DNA from: an uncultured Bacillota bacterium
GTDB taxonomy: Bacteria > Bacillota_I > Bacilli_A > RF39 > UBA660
Assembly: GCA_905205665.1 (NCBI GenBank)
Contig: CAJLEF010000004.1
Coordinates: 39,202-103,201 of the forward strand
Direction: 5' to 3'
DNA length: 64,000 nucleotides
Shown: one piece after another, positions 34,947 to 43,419 of the stretch
Layout of the letters: every line of letters starts with the position of its first letter
Position numbering within the stretch: the first letter of the stretch is position 1
Made by a program: the position numbers and the translations under genes
The notes under the pieces: generated by a model
The model's input: the letters and a program-made list of their open reading frames with translations, nothing else
The model's database searches: none
Told to the model about the DNA's origin: nothing

Positions 34947-35810
34947 TTACATATTATTTTTAAGTTTTAAAATTTCTTCTTCAGATAACTTTGATATCTT
35001 TATAATATCCTTCATAGGCATGTTACTTTGTAACATTTCTTTAGCCATATTTTCATATGCTTCTTTTTTGCCAATATCAATACCAGCAGTTAAACCAGCT
35101 TCAGTGGCTTCTTTAAGCTCAGTATTATGGCATTTTTCTTCATCTTCTTCTTTGGTCATATAACTAAAAAATTCTGGGTCTTCATTTACTTTCTTAACTT
35201 CATTCATAAATTTCATTACCTTTCTATCATTTGACAATTTTGCCAAGTCTTCTTCATTTAAATCAAGCATAATTAAATACTTGAATTTCTGAATGTTTAC
35301 TTCGTCTTTAGCATACCAATAATTTAAGACTTTGTCCATATTCCATTCGACAATTTTAAAGTTACGAACAAAGTTTTTCTCACCATCATTCAAAGTATAA
35401 ATCCGACATATTTTATTGTCTTTCTTATTCATACCATAAGTAAGATTTAATTGGATGATTAAAGTATCTTCACTGTAGCTATCACCTTTTAAAGTGTATC
35501 TACTGTAAACATTACATAAGAAGGCTAAGTTTCTGGTATGAAGATAATCTTTAGGTTCTGAGTTAATCTCAATACCAATATAACCTTCACTCGTTTTTAA
35601 AAGTAAATCACAATACTTTTTACGAGTATTAATATTACCTTGAAGAGTTTCCACATTAAGTCTTTGAATCTCATAAACTTTAAGGCTTAAAGTTAGTTCT
35701 AGTAAAGCTACTAATAAATCCTCATTTTCTTCTTTTAAAAAGACTTCTTTAAATGTTCTGTCGTAACGACAACTGTAAAATTTTTTTGTTTCTTCTAATT
35801 CTCTTATCAT
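34947..35810 (-). CDS. Rpn family recombination-promoting nuclease / putative transposase, copy B
   Basis: A 287-residue paralogue of copy A with the same CRYDRTFKEVFLKEE start and CDLLLKTSEGYIGIEIN core. Up to KEATEAG the two proteins differ by perhaps one residue (KVMKFMNE here, KVIKFMNE in copy A). The tail is different and longer (LTAGIDIGKKEAYENMAKEMLQ, then SKLSEEEILKLK), nine residues more than in copy A. The upstream region is also duplicated, so each copy has its own expression signals. A third copy begins inverted at 63916. Confidence 0.88.
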   Translation of the reverse strand: MIRELEETKKFYSCRYDRTFKEVFLKEENEDLLVALLELTLSLKVYEIQRLNVETLQGNINTRKKYCDLLLKTSEGYIGIEINSEPKDYLHTRNLAFLCNVYSRYTLKGDSYSEDTLIIQLNLTYGMNKKDNKICRIYTLNDGEKNFVRNFKIVEWNMDKVLNYWYAKDEVNIQKFKYLIMLDLNEEDLAKLSNDRKVMKFMNEVKKVNEDPEFFSYMTKEEDEEKCHNTELKEATEAGLTAGIDIGKKEAYENMAKEMLQSNMPMKDIIKISKLSEEEILKLKNNM

Positions 35811-35921
35811 GTCTAGTGTCCTTTTCTAAGAAAGATAACTTTGCTAGCTTTAAATTATCCTTCTACTTATATATACAAGAAAAATCTCTGATTTCCTTTT
35901 TTTTCGGTGTAATTTGTCAAA
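35095..35921 (-). repeat. Long direct repeat, copy B
   Basis: Partner of 34067-34893. The tandem arrangement makes deletion or amplification by homologous recombination likely. Confidence 0.9.
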
Positions 35922-36011
35922 TTTATTGCAAAATTATAAAATTAATTAAGTAATGTTTGTTCTTTTAAATGCTAAAATTTCTCGGTATAATAAAGAACAA
36001 GGAGAAAGTGT

Positions 36012-37478
36012 ATGAAAGAATTATTAATACCTGTTGGTTCTATGGAAGCTTTAAAATATGCCGTGCTAAATGGGGCAGATGCGGTTTACTTAGGTGGAAA
36101 AAGATTTGGAGCCCGTGCTTATGCTCAAAATTTTGATGATGAAACTTTAAAAGAAGCCCTTTTGTTTGCCCATTTATATGGGGTAAAAGTTTATGTTACG
36201 GTGAACACTTTAATATTTGAAAGAGAGCTTCAAAATGTTCAAGACTATCTTATCTTTTTAGAAAGTATTCATGTGGACGCTGTTATTGTTTCGGATTTAG
36301 GAATTATTTCTTGGCTTCATCAAAATTTGCCTAATTTAAATGTTCATGTTTCGACACAAGCTCATACTTTTAATGCCGATATTATTCGCTTTTATAAAAA
36401 TTTAGGAGTAACCAGAGTTGTTGTGGATAGAGAAATGTCTTTAGATGAAATTAAAGCGTTACCTGATATTTTAGAGATTGAATGCTTTATCCATGGCGCT
36501 TTATGTGTTTGCTATTCGGGCCAATGTCTATTTAGTTATTTTAAAGATGGTCGTAGTGGTAACAGAGGAACTTGTTCACAAAGTTGTCGCATGCCTTACA
36601 ACCTTTTTAAAGACGGAAAGAAACTAGAGACCGACGGAAAATACCTTTTATCTACCAAAGAGCTTAACACATCTTTACATATTGATGAGTTACTAAAAAG
36701 TAATATTACCTCTTTTAAAGTAGAAGGAAGAATGAAAAGTCCTCTTTATGTAGGGTTTATTACCCGTTTTTATCGTCGTCTTTTTGATGGTGAAAAGATA
36801 ACCTCAAAAGATAGAAAAGATTTAAAAGTTATGTTTAACAGAGAGTTTACAGATGGTTATTTATTTAACGAAAAAAATATTATGAATTTTAAAACGCCTA
36901 ATCATCAAGGGATAAACTTAGGAAAAGTCATTGAGGTGCATAAAGATAAAATCAAAATTCTTTTAGAAGAAGATATTCAACAAGAAGATGGGATTCGTTT
37001 TAAAAACAAAGATATGGGCTTTATTGTTAATTTCTTATACGATGAAAAAGGCAAACTTATAAATCATGCTTCGAAAGGAAGTATCATTTACGTAGATAAT
37101 AAAGTCAATTTAAAAGATAAAGATATTGTCCTAAAGACTTTAGATAAAAAACTAATGAATGAAATCGCTAATTACGAGCCACGTAAAGTAGACATTGATT
37201 TGACAGTGAAAGTAACCGAAGATATTTTTTCATTAACTCTTAAAGATTCTCATCATGAAATAAATGTTTCTGAAAAAATCGTTTCCAAAGCCTTAAAAAG
37301 AAGTATTACCAAAGAAGAAATAAAAAAACAAATGGATCGTTTAAAAGATACACCTTTTAAAATAAGAAACATAACGATTGATATTCCTGAAAATATTTTT
37401 ATTCCGGTTTCTAAAATGAATGAAATAAGAAGAGAAGCTGTTTCAAAGCTAATAGAGAAGAGGGAAAATTATGTATAG
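36012..37478 (+). CDS. U32 family protein, N-terminal half of an RlhA-like enzyme
   Basis: This 488-residue protein has a TIM-barrel U32 domain (ELLIPVGSMEALKYAVLNGADAVYLGG). The conserved cysteine segment is IECFIHGALCVCYSGQCLFS and NRGTCSQSCRMPY, whose four cysteines are thought to bind an iron-sulfur cluster in RNA-hydroxylating U32 enzymes. A beta-rich region follows. RlhA-type proteins hydroxylate a 23S rRNA cytidine, and TrhP types make tRNA 5-hydroxyuridine. The next gene overlaps by 8 nt and looks like the C-terminal part of long U32 proteins, so this pair may be one enzyme split in two. The usual 'peptidase' label is probably misleading. Confidence 0.82.
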   Translation: MKELLIPVGSMEALKYAVLNGADAVYLGGKRFGARAYAQNFDDETLKEALLFAHLYGVKVYVTVNTLIFERELQNVQDYLIFLESIHVDAVIVSDLGIISWLHQNLPNLNVHVSTQAHTFNADIIRFYKNLGVTRVVVDREMSLDEIKALPDILEIECFIHGALCVCYSGQCLFSYFKDGRSGNRGTCSQSCRMPYNLFKDGKKLETDGKYLLSTKELNTSLHIDELLKSNITSFKVEGRMKSPLYVGFITRFYRRLFDGEKITSKDRKDLKVMFNREFTDGYLFNEKNIMNFKTPNHQGINLGKVIEVHKDKIKILLEEDIQQEDGIRFKNKDMGFIVNFLYDEKGKLINHASKGSIIYVDNKVNLKDKDIVLKTLDKKLMNEIANYEPRKVDIDLTVKVTEDIFSLTLKDSHHEINVSEKIVSKALKRSITKEEIKKQMDRLKDTPFKIRNITIDIPENIFIPVSKMNEIRREAVSKLIEKRENYV

Positions 37479-38100
37479 TGTTTTTGTTCATACTAAAGAG
37501 CAATATGATGTTGTTAAAAATTATCCCGTTAGTATGATTTATACGGATAATGAAAGTCTTTTAAAAGAGGATAAAAATATATATTATCAAGTACGTCGTT
37601 ATCCCCATGAAAGAGAGCTACCTCAAAATATTTTAATTCAAGATTTAGGTTGTCTTTTAGAAACTCATGATAAAAACATTGTGACGGATACTAATTTAAA
37701 TGTTGCCAATTCTTTAGCTATTGAAAAATTACTTTCTTTAGGAGTTTCAAAAATAACCTTGTCTTTAGAATGTACTTTAAATGAGCTTAAGTTTTTAAAT
37801 AAAGCAAGTGAATATCCTTTAGAAGTTATTTTATATGGTCGACCTGAAGTTATGCTATTAAAAAGTTATCCTTTAATAAAAGAAAATGGTTATGAATTAG
37901 AAGATTATGAAAAGAAAAAATATCCTATTTTAGTTGATCAAGAAAAGCATGTTCATATTTATCAATATGAAGTAATGAATAAACTAGACTTACAAAAAGA
38001 TTATGAAGCCTTAGGAATTCATCATTTTCGTCTACAATTTATTTTTGAAACAAAAGAAGAAGTTACAAAAATTATGGATAAAATATATCATTTAGAATAA
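37471..38100 (+). CDS. C-terminal-domain partner of the U32/RlhA-like protein
   Basis: A 209-residue protein beginning MYSVFVHTKEQYDVVKNYP. It contains NIVTDTNLNVANSLAIEKLLSLGVSKITLSLECTLNELKFL, which matches the second barrel-like part of long U32/RlhA proteins (a 'T.LNV.NS.A...L..LG....LS.E' pattern). It has no signal peptide or membrane segment. The 8-nt overlap with the upstream U32 gene implies coupled translation and complex formation. The gene ends 13 bp before a terminator. Confidence 0.7.
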   Translation: MYSVFVHTKEQYDVVKNYPVSMIYTDNESLLKEDKNIYYQVRRYPHERELPQNILIQDLGCLLETHDKNIVTDTNLNVANSLAIEKLLSLGVSKITLSLECTLNELKFLNKASEYPLEVILYGRPEVMLLKSYPLIKENGYELEDYEKKKYPILVDQEKHVHIYQYEVMNKLDLQKDYEALGIHHFRLQFIFETKEEVTKIMDKIYHLE

Positions 38101-38113
38101 AGACCTTTTTGAA

Positions 38114-38140
38114 GCACTCTTGTCATAAAGAGTGTTTTTT
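38114..38140 (+). terminator. Terminator after the U32 pair
   Basis: Eight-bp stem GCACTCTT (38114-38121) with AAGAGTGT (38128-38135), one G-U pair, then T6. Confidence 0.8.
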
Positions 38141-38148
38141 GCTACAAT
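38120..38148 (+). promoter_or_regulatory. Promoter of the ireB-greA operon
   Basis: TTGTCA (38120-38125), 17-bp spacer, TACAAT (38143-38148). The -35 box lies in the loop side of the preceding terminator hairpin. Confidence 0.7.
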
Positions 38149-38172
38149 GTTTATGAATTAAGTAGGTGAAAT

Positions 38173-38412
38173 ATGGAAAAGACAAGTTTGTTTAGTGTCC
38201 AAGAATTTGATGCTGCGAATGCAAAATTAATCCTAAAAGAAGTCGAGGAAATCTTAAAAGAAAGAGGGTATAATCCGATTAACCAGATTGTTGGTTATCT
38301 TTTAAGTGGTGATCCAGGCTTTATCACAAATTATAAGGAAGCAAGAGAAAAAATAACGAGTTTAGATCGAGCAGATTTACTCTCATTTATTTTAACGGAG
38401 TATTTAAAATGA
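38173..38412 (+). CDS. ireB: IreB family regulatory phosphoprotein (UPF0297)
   Basis: This 79-residue protein (SLFSVQEFDAANAKLILKEVEEILKERGYNPINQIVGYLLSGDPGFITNY, read in parts) matches the UPF0297/YrzL family over its full length. In Enterococcus the homologue is phosphorylated by the IreK kinase and affects cephalosporin tolerance. It overlaps ruvX by 4 nt and begins the conserved operon. Confidence 0.93.
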   Translation: MEKTSLFSVQEFDAANAKLILKEVEEILKERGYNPINQIVGYLLSGDPGFITNYKEAREKITSLDRADLLSFILTEYLK

Positions 38413-38834
38413 GATATTTAGGCTTAGATTTAGGTACTAAGACACTTGGTATCTCGGTGAGTGATAAAACCAATACTATCGCGACACCCCTTGTAACGAA
38501 AAGATTTGCCGAAAATGATTATGAAAGTGTCTTAGATGATTTAGAGGCAATCGTTAAAGAAAAACAAATTACAGATTTTGTCTTAGGACTACCTAAAAAT
38601 ATGAATAATTCTCTTGGTTTTGCCGCGGAACGAAGTGAAAATTTTGCCCGTCTTTTAGACGAAAGATTTCATCTTCCGGTTCATTTTGTAGATGAAAGAT
38701 TAACAACGGTGGAAGCAGAAAATATTTTGCTCATGGGCGATAAGAGTCGTAAAAAACGTAAAAAAGTGATTGATAATGTGGCATCATCTCTCATATTGGA
38801 AACCTATTTAAAAAAGAAAGGAAACTTGAAATGA
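38409..38834 (+). CDS. ruvX: RuvX/YqgF family Holliday-junction resolvase-like nuclease
   Basis: A 141-residue RNase H-fold protein. It starts RYLGLDLGTKTLGISVSD with the first catalytic Asp, then FVLGLPKNMNNSLG and VHFVDERLTTVEAE, and the last Asp is in KKVIDNVASSLIL. YqgF proteins process 16S pre-rRNA 5' ends and have been proposed as alternative resolvases. Here ruvA and ruvB are present 15 kb away without ruvC, as usual in Bacillota. It overlaps both neighbours by 4 nt. Confidence 0.94.
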   Translation: MRYLGLDLGTKTLGISVSDKTNTIATPLVTKRFAENDYESVLDDLEAIVKEKQITDFVLGLPKNMNNSLGFAAERSENFARLLDERFHLPVHFVDERLTTVEAENILLMGDKSRKKRKKVIDNVASSLILETYLKKKGNLK

Positions 38835-39124
38835 AAGAAAATTCTCCTGTAAATAACAACGTCTTTAATATCAAAGACGAAAATGGAAATGTTATAGAAT
38901 GTGAAGTTCTATTTACTTTTGATTCACCAGAAACAAATAAAAGTTATCTTGTTTATACCGACAATAAAAAAACAGAGGAAGGCGCTTTACAAATATATGC
39001 CAACATTTATGATAAAACAGGCCAAAATAAAAATTTAATGCCTATCGAAACCGAAGAAGAATGGAATACAGTGGAAGCTATCTTAGCCAAATTAGAACAA
39101 AAAGATAAGGAAGAAAATAAGTGA
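38831..39124 (+). CDS. DUF1292 family protein (YrzB-like)
   Basis: A 97-residue acidic protein with the DUF1292 core: NGNVIECEVLFTFDSPETNKSYLVYTDN, then NLMPIETEEEW. Its function is unknown. It is translationally coupled to ruvX and mltG, with 4-nt overlaps at each end, in the same position as yrzB in B. subtilis. Confidence 0.92.
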   Translation: MKENSPVNNNVFNIKDENGNVIECEVLFTFDSPETNKSYLVYTDNKKTEEGALQIYANIYDKTGQNKNLMPIETEEEWNTVEAILAKLEQKDKEENK

Positions 39125-40179
39125 AAAAAGTAATCATTATTATATGTAGTTTAATTATTTTAGTCTGCCTTTTTTTAGGTGGTTTTTATGTCTGGGGCTT
39201 AGGTGCTTTAGGGGGAAGTGAAAAAGTAAACTTTATTATTGAAGCTGGAACAAGTAAACAAGATATTGCTAAAAACTTACAAAATGCTCATTTAATTCGT
39301 AATGAGTATGTCTTAGATGCCTATCTTTACTTAACTCGTCCAACGATTCAAGCAGGGGAATATGAGTTATCTCCTTCTATGACACCTAAAGAAATCATAG
39401 ATAAATTTAAAAGTGGTGATATTGTTGTCAAAACCGTTAATGTTACTTTATTAGAAGGGGAGTCCGTAGCAGATTATGCAGAAACTCTTTCTAAAACCCT
39501 TTCTTTTACGAAAGAAGAGTTTTTAAGTACGATTAAAGATAAAGAATTTTTACAAACTTTGATTGAAAAATATTGGTTTTTAACGGATGAAGTTTTAAAT
39601 GAACAACTATATGAACCACTAGAAGGATATTTTTATCCAGATACTTATGAATTTATGCAAAATGCCAGTATATCTGATGTTGTTTTAACCATTTTAAATA
39701 ATGCCGAACAAAAATTAGATACCGTAAAAGAAGATATTACAAATAGTGGATATACCACTCATCAAATCTTAACCCTTGCTTCGTTAGTAGAAAAAGAAGG
39801 AATTACCAAGGAGGACCGTCAAAAAATAGCCCAAGTCTTTTATAAAAGATTAAGCATTAATATGCCTTTAGGAAGTGACATTAGTACTTACTATGGTGTT
39901 CATAAAAGTATGCGTGCTGGCGAGTTAACTTTTCAAGACATCTATAACGTGAATCCTTATAACACCCGTTTGACAGATGGCCAAATGAATGGTAAACTAC
40001 CTATTGGACCGGTTGATAATGCCTCTTTAGACGCCATTTGGGCGACACTTCATAAAACCGAGACAAATTATATTTATTTTATAGCAAATACGTGTACCAA
40101 AGAAGTTTTCTTCTTTGAGGATTACAACGGCTTTTTACAAAAAGGCAGTGAACTCCGTAGTATTTGTGAGACAAATTAA
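39121..40179 (+). CDS. mltG: Endolytic murein transglycosylase MltG
   Basis: A 352-residue membrane-anchored YceG/MltG protein. It has one N-terminal membrane helix, a LysM-like subdomain (FIIEAGTSKQDIAKNLQNAHLI) and a catalytic domain with TLASLVEKEG (catalytic Glu), FYKRLSINMPLGSDISTYYG and NPYNTRLTDGQMNGKLPIGPV. MltG cleaves nascent glycan strands at the membrane and helps terminate their polymerisation. It starts with GTG at 39121, overlapping the DUF1292 stop by 4 nt. Confidence 0.95.
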   Translation: MKKVIIIICSLIILVCLFLGGFYVWGLGALGGSEKVNFIIEAGTSKQDIAKNLQNAHLIRNEYVLDAYLYLTRPTIQAGEYELSPSMTPKEIIDKFKSGDIVVKTVNVTLLEGESVADYAETLSKTLSFTKEEFLSTIKDKEFLQTLIEKYWFLTDEVLNEQLYEPLEGYFYPDTYEFMQNASISDVVLTILNNAEQKLDTVKEDITNSGYTTHQILTLASLVEKEGITKEDRQKIAQVFYKRLSINMPLGSDISTYYGVHKSMRAGELTFQDIYNVNPYNTRLTDGQMNGKLPIGPVDNASLDAIWATLHKTETNYIYFIANTCTKEVFFFEDYNGFLQKGSELRSICETN

Positions 40180-40193
40180 TAGGAGAGTAAGTA

Positions 40194-40793
40194 ATGAAAC
40201 AATTAATCATGGATATGGAAGAATACGCGAAAGAGAATAATATCCCTATTATGCAAAAAGAAGGCATTGCCTTTTTAATGAAATATATTAAAAATAATCA
40301 TGTCAAAAATGTTTTAGAAATAGGGAGTGCTATCGGCTATTCAGCTATTTTAATGGCTTCTTCTAGCGCAGAATGTAAAGTCACTACGATTGAAAGAGAC
40401 CAAACCAATTATTTAGAATGTGTTAAAAATGTTAAAAAATGTAATTTTGAATCAAAAGTAAGTGTTGTTTTTCAAGACGCTTTAGATGTTAATTTAGCCG
40501 AAGGAACACAATATGATTTGATTTTTATTGACGCTGCGAAAGGGCAATATCGTAAATTTTTTGAAAAATTTCAATATTTCTTAGCACCAGGTGGTGTTAT
40601 TATCACAGATAATTTAAAATTTCATGGCTACGTTGGCAAATCTGATACGATTGAAAGTAAAAATTTACGTCAACTTGTCAAAAAAATAGAAGGTTATATT
40701 GATTATTTAAAAACAAATGAGGAATTTACTACAGAATTTTATGACATCGGTGATGGGGTATCTGTAAGTAAAAGAGTAGAAAATGAAAAGTAA
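40194..40793 (+). CDS. trmR: tRNA 5-hydroxyuridine methyltransferase (YrrM family)
   Basis: A 199-residue class I SAM methyltransferase of the O-methyltransferase 3 family. VLEIGSAIGYSAILMA is motif I, VTTIERD is motif II, and DLIFIDAAKGQYRKFFE has the metal/catalytic Asp-Lys. In B. subtilis TrmR methylates 5-hydroxyuridine at tRNA position 34 to 5-methoxyuridine. The two following U32 genes make the hydroxyuridine, so the three form a complete wobble-modification set. It overlaps trhP1 by 11 nt. Confidence 0.92.
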   Translation: MKQLIMDMEEYAKENNIPIMQKEGIAFLMKYIKNNHVKNVLEIGSAIGYSAILMASSSAECKVTTIERDQTNYLECVKNVKKCNFESKVSVVFQDALDVNLAEGTQYDLIFIDAAKGQYRKFFEKFQYFLAPGGVIITDNLKFHGYVGKSDTIESKNLRQLVKKIEGYIDYLKTNEEFTTEFYDIGDGVSVSKRVENEK

Positions 40794-41574
40794 ATATCTC
40801 GTTGTTCCTAATCATAAAAATTTAAAGTCAAGCAACGATTATTGCTTGCTTTTTCCGTTAAAAGGCTTCTGTGTTGGCTTTTTAAATGAGTTTTCACTAG
40901 AAGAAATTCCTGATGAAAGCTATATTTATGTCAATCGTCTTTTAGATACAGAAAGTATTTTAAAATTAAAAGAAATTTTGCAAACGAAGTCTTTAAAAGG
41001 TATTGTTTTTGAAGATTTAGGAATTTTACAAATTATTTTAGATAATCAATTAACTTTAGAAACCATTTTTTATCCTACTCATGCCATTACAAGTACGAAT
41101 ACCTTAAATGCTTATTTAGATTATGTTAATAGTGCGGTAATATCTCTTGATATCACGAAAGAAGAAACTGAAAAAATGCTAAATTTAGCTAAAGGAGAAG
41201 TCTCTTACTATTTATATGGTCCCCTTCCTTATATGTATTCAAGAAGAAGTTTGCTTACCAATTATGAGAAGAATTTCTCTTTAAAAGAAAGTAAAGAAAA
41301 AATATTAGAAGATGAAATTACACATAAAAAATTTAGAACGGTTGAAAACGAATATGGCACGGTTTTATTTGATGAAAAACCTTATGATGGTAGAATATTT
41401 TTAAATCATCCAAAGATTAAACATTTTATTATTAATACGGATGCGAATGAAGAACCAGTAAGTGATAAGTGGCTTCAAGACTTTTTAGAAGGAAAAGAGT
41501 TAGAGAAAAGAACGGATGGTTTTTTAAATCAAAAAACTATTTATATATTGCCACCTAAAAAGGAGGGCTTATGA
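40783..41574 (+). CDS. trhP1: U32 family tRNA hydroxylation subunit TrhP1 (YrrN-like)
   Basis: A 263-residue short U32 protein lacking the cysteine cluster of TrhP2, as expected for the YrrN/TrhP1 partner. Recognisable parts are SLKGIVFEDLGILQII and GEVSYYLYGPLPYMYSRRSLLTNY. It is encoded between trmR and trhP2 with overlaps on both sides. TrhP1 and TrhP2 act together in prephenate-dependent formation of 5-hydroxyuridine in tRNA. Confidence 0.88.
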   Translation: MKSKYLVVPNHKNLKSSNDYCLLFPLKGFCVGFLNEFSLEEIPDESYIYVNRLLDTESILKLKEILQTKSLKGIVFEDLGILQIILDNQLTLETIFYPTHAITSTNTLNAYLDYVNSAVISLDITKEETEKMLNLAKGEVSYYLYGPLPYMYSRRSLLTNYEKNFSLKESKEKILEDEITHKKFRTVENEYGTVLFDEKPYDGRIFLNHPKIKHFIINTDANEEPVSDKWLQDFLEGKELEKRTDGFLNQKTIYILPPKKEGL

Positions 41575-42761
41575 TTGAATTACTCGCTCCAGCAGGAGAT
41601 TTAGAAAAATTAAAATTTGCTTTACATTATGGAGCTGATGCGGTTTATGTCGGCGGACAAAATTTCAGTTTGCGGGCTAATGCTAAAAACTTTTCTTTGC
41701 AAGATTTAGAAGAAGCTCTTTTATTTGCTCATGAAAGAGGAAAAAAAGTTTATGTTACTGTCAATATTGTTTTTCATGATGAGGATACTACGGGATTAAA
41801 AGAATATTTACAAAAATTAGCGGATATTCATGTGGATGCAGTTATCGTCAGTGATATCGCGGTGATGAAATTAATTAAAGATGAAAATATTCCTTTAGAA
41901 ATACATGTCTCTACTCAGGCTAGTATTTTAAATCCTTACGCGGCTTTATTTTATAAAAATTTAGGGGCTACTCGGGTTGTTCTAGCAAGAGAGGCTAGTA
42001 AAGAAGATATTAAAGAAATTAAATTAATGACCAACCTGGATTTAGAGTGCTTTATTCATGGCGCTATGTGTACTAGCTTTTCTGGTCGTTGTGTAATGAG
42101 TAACGTGGTTACTAATCGGGACGCGAACCGAGGAGGCTGTGCCCAGATATGTCGTTGGACGTTTAAAACGGATGAAGAACCAATTTTTAGCATGACAAGT
42201 AAAGACTTAAATATGATTTCAAATATTGAAAGTATGATAAATAGGGGTGTTAATTCTTTTAAAGTCGAAGGAAGAATGAGGGGGATTTATTATATTGCCA
42301 CCGTCATTCATACTTACCGTAAATTAATAGACCAAATAAAAAATAATACTTTGGATGAAAGAGAAGTTAGATATGCCCTAGATATTTTAAATCGCTCGGC
42401 GAATCGAGATTCCAGTCCTCAGTTTTATGATGGATTACCTACTGAAAAAGAACAATATTTTCTAGGACGACAAGAAATATCTAATCAAGATTTTCTTGGA
42501 CTTGTTTTAGATTACGATGAAGAAGAAAAGATGGTCTTACTAGAACAAAGAAATTATTTTAAAAAAGGTGATATTGTGGAATTTTTTGGCCCTGAAACGG
42601 AAACATTTACTTACACCGTTCATACAATATTAAACGATAAAGATGAAGAAATAGAAGTTGCCAATCATCCTAATATGCTTGTTAAATTACCAGTTGACAA
42701 GCCTTTACATAAGTGGGACATGATGCGTATAAAAGTGTTTGACAAGAATAATTATTTATAG
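41571..42761 (+). CDS. trhP2: U32 family tRNA hydroxylase TrhP2 (YrrO-like)
   Basis: A 396-residue U32 enzyme. The barrel starts ELLAPAGDLEKLKFALHYGADAVYVGG, and the cluster-binding region is DLECFIHGAMCTSFSGRCVMSN and NRGGCAQICRW. The RNA-facing C-terminal beta domain is present, with KGDIVEFFGPE. Length and position after trhP1 match B. subtilis yrrO. The udk gene that separates yrrO from greA in B. subtilis is absent here. Confidence 0.92.
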   Translation: MIELLAPAGDLEKLKFALHYGADAVYVGGQNFSLRANAKNFSLQDLEEALLFAHERGKKVYVTVNIVFHDEDTTGLKEYLQKLADIHVDAVIVSDIAVMKLIKDENIPLEIHVSTQASILNPYAALFYKNLGATRVVLAREASKEDIKEIKLMTNLDLECFIHGAMCTSFSGRCVMSNVVTNRDANRGGCAQICRWTFKTDEEPIFSMTSKDLNMISNIESMINRGVNSFKVEGRMRGIYYIATVIHTYRKLIDQIKNNTLDEREVRYALDILNRSANRDSSPQFYDGLPTEKEQYFLGRQEISNQDFLGLVLDYDEEEKMVLLEQRNYFKKGDIVEFFGPETETFTYTVHTILNDKDEEIEVANHPNMLVKLPVDKPLHKWDMMRIKVFDKNNYL

Positions 42762-42805
42762 TATGATGTTGCACGTGAATTTAAAAGAAAGTGAGGCCTT
42801 TAGAG

Positions 42806-43267
42806 ATGAATCAAGAAATTATATTGACTCCAGAAGGTTATTTAGAATTAGAAACAGAATTAAACAATTTAAAGAATGTGGTAAGACCACGTGTTATAAA
42901 AGATTTGAAAGATGCTCGTGCCCAAGGTGACTTATCTGAAAATGCCGATTACGATGCGGCAAGAGATGAACAAGCTCAAATTGAAGCTAGAATTAAAGAA
43001 CTAGAATTCAAACTAGAACATAGTAAAATTGCTCAAAAAGATGCAGCTGGATGTGTTTCAGTTGGAAATACGGTTGTTATTTTATATGACGATGGAGAAG
43101 AAGATGAATACCAAATCGTTGGTTCTATGGAAGCGGATCCATTCGAAAATAAAATTTCTAATGAAAGTCCAATTGGTGTAGCCGTTATTGGTCATAAAAA
43201 AGACGAGAAAGTAGAAGTTTCTAGTCCTAATGGTTCTTATACCGTTACTATTAAAGACGTTAGATAA
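42806..43267 (+). CDS. greA: Transcription elongation factor GreA
   Basis: A 153-residue GreA with an N-terminal coiled coil (LTPEGYLELETELNNLKN ... LSENADYDAARDEQAQIEARIKELE) containing the acidic tip residues needed for transcript cleavage. A C-terminal FKBP-like domain follows (VVILYDDGEEDEYQIVG ... ISNESPIGVAVIG). GreA rescues backtracked RNA polymerase. I start it at ATG 42806 because GTGAGG lies 9 bp upstream; a GTG at 42791 overlaps that site. It is the last gene of the operon. Confidence 0.95.
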   Translation: MNQEIILTPEGYLELETELNNLKNVVRPRVIKDLKDARAQGDLSENADYDAARDEQAQIEARIKELEFKLEHSKIAQKDAAGCVSVGNTVVILYDDGEEDEYQIVGSMEADPFENKISNESPIGVAVIGHKKDEKVEVSSPNGSYTVTIKDVR

Positions 43268-43273
43268 TAATTT

Positions 43274-43302
43274 AAACTAGGATAATTTTTCCTAGTTTTT
43301 TT
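43274..43302 (+). terminator. Terminator after greA
   Basis: Eight-bp stem AAACTAGG (43274-43281) with CCTAGTTT (43291-43298) and a T-run to 43302. Confidence 0.85.
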
Positions 43303-43337
43303 GATGTATAAAAATAATGTCGTTTTTTAGTGAATTA

Positions 43338-43346
43338 TGCTATAAT
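43338..43346 (+). promoter_or_regulatory. Extended -10 promoter of the GGDEF gene
   Basis: TGCTATAAT (43338-43346) is an extended -10 element; I see no good -35. Transcription from here would begin after 43350, so an ATG at 43317 that is in frame with the GGDEF coding region could not be the start. Confidence 0.55.
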
Positions 43347-43419
43347 GTTGTCTATCAAGCAAATGCCACCCAAAAGATTAGGCAGTACTTTTATTGTTGG
43401 ATTCTGAAGGAGGATATTG

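Noticed and set aside
33908..35921. Rpn pair as a complete insertion sequence
   Set aside because: There are no terminal inverted repeats or target duplications that I can see. The duplication covers the gene and its upstream region, as in segmental duplication.
43346..43413. Cyclic di-GMP riboswitch ahead of the GGDEF gene
   Set aside because: The leader has a small TGCC/GGCA hairpin but not the conserved GEMM sequence or fold.
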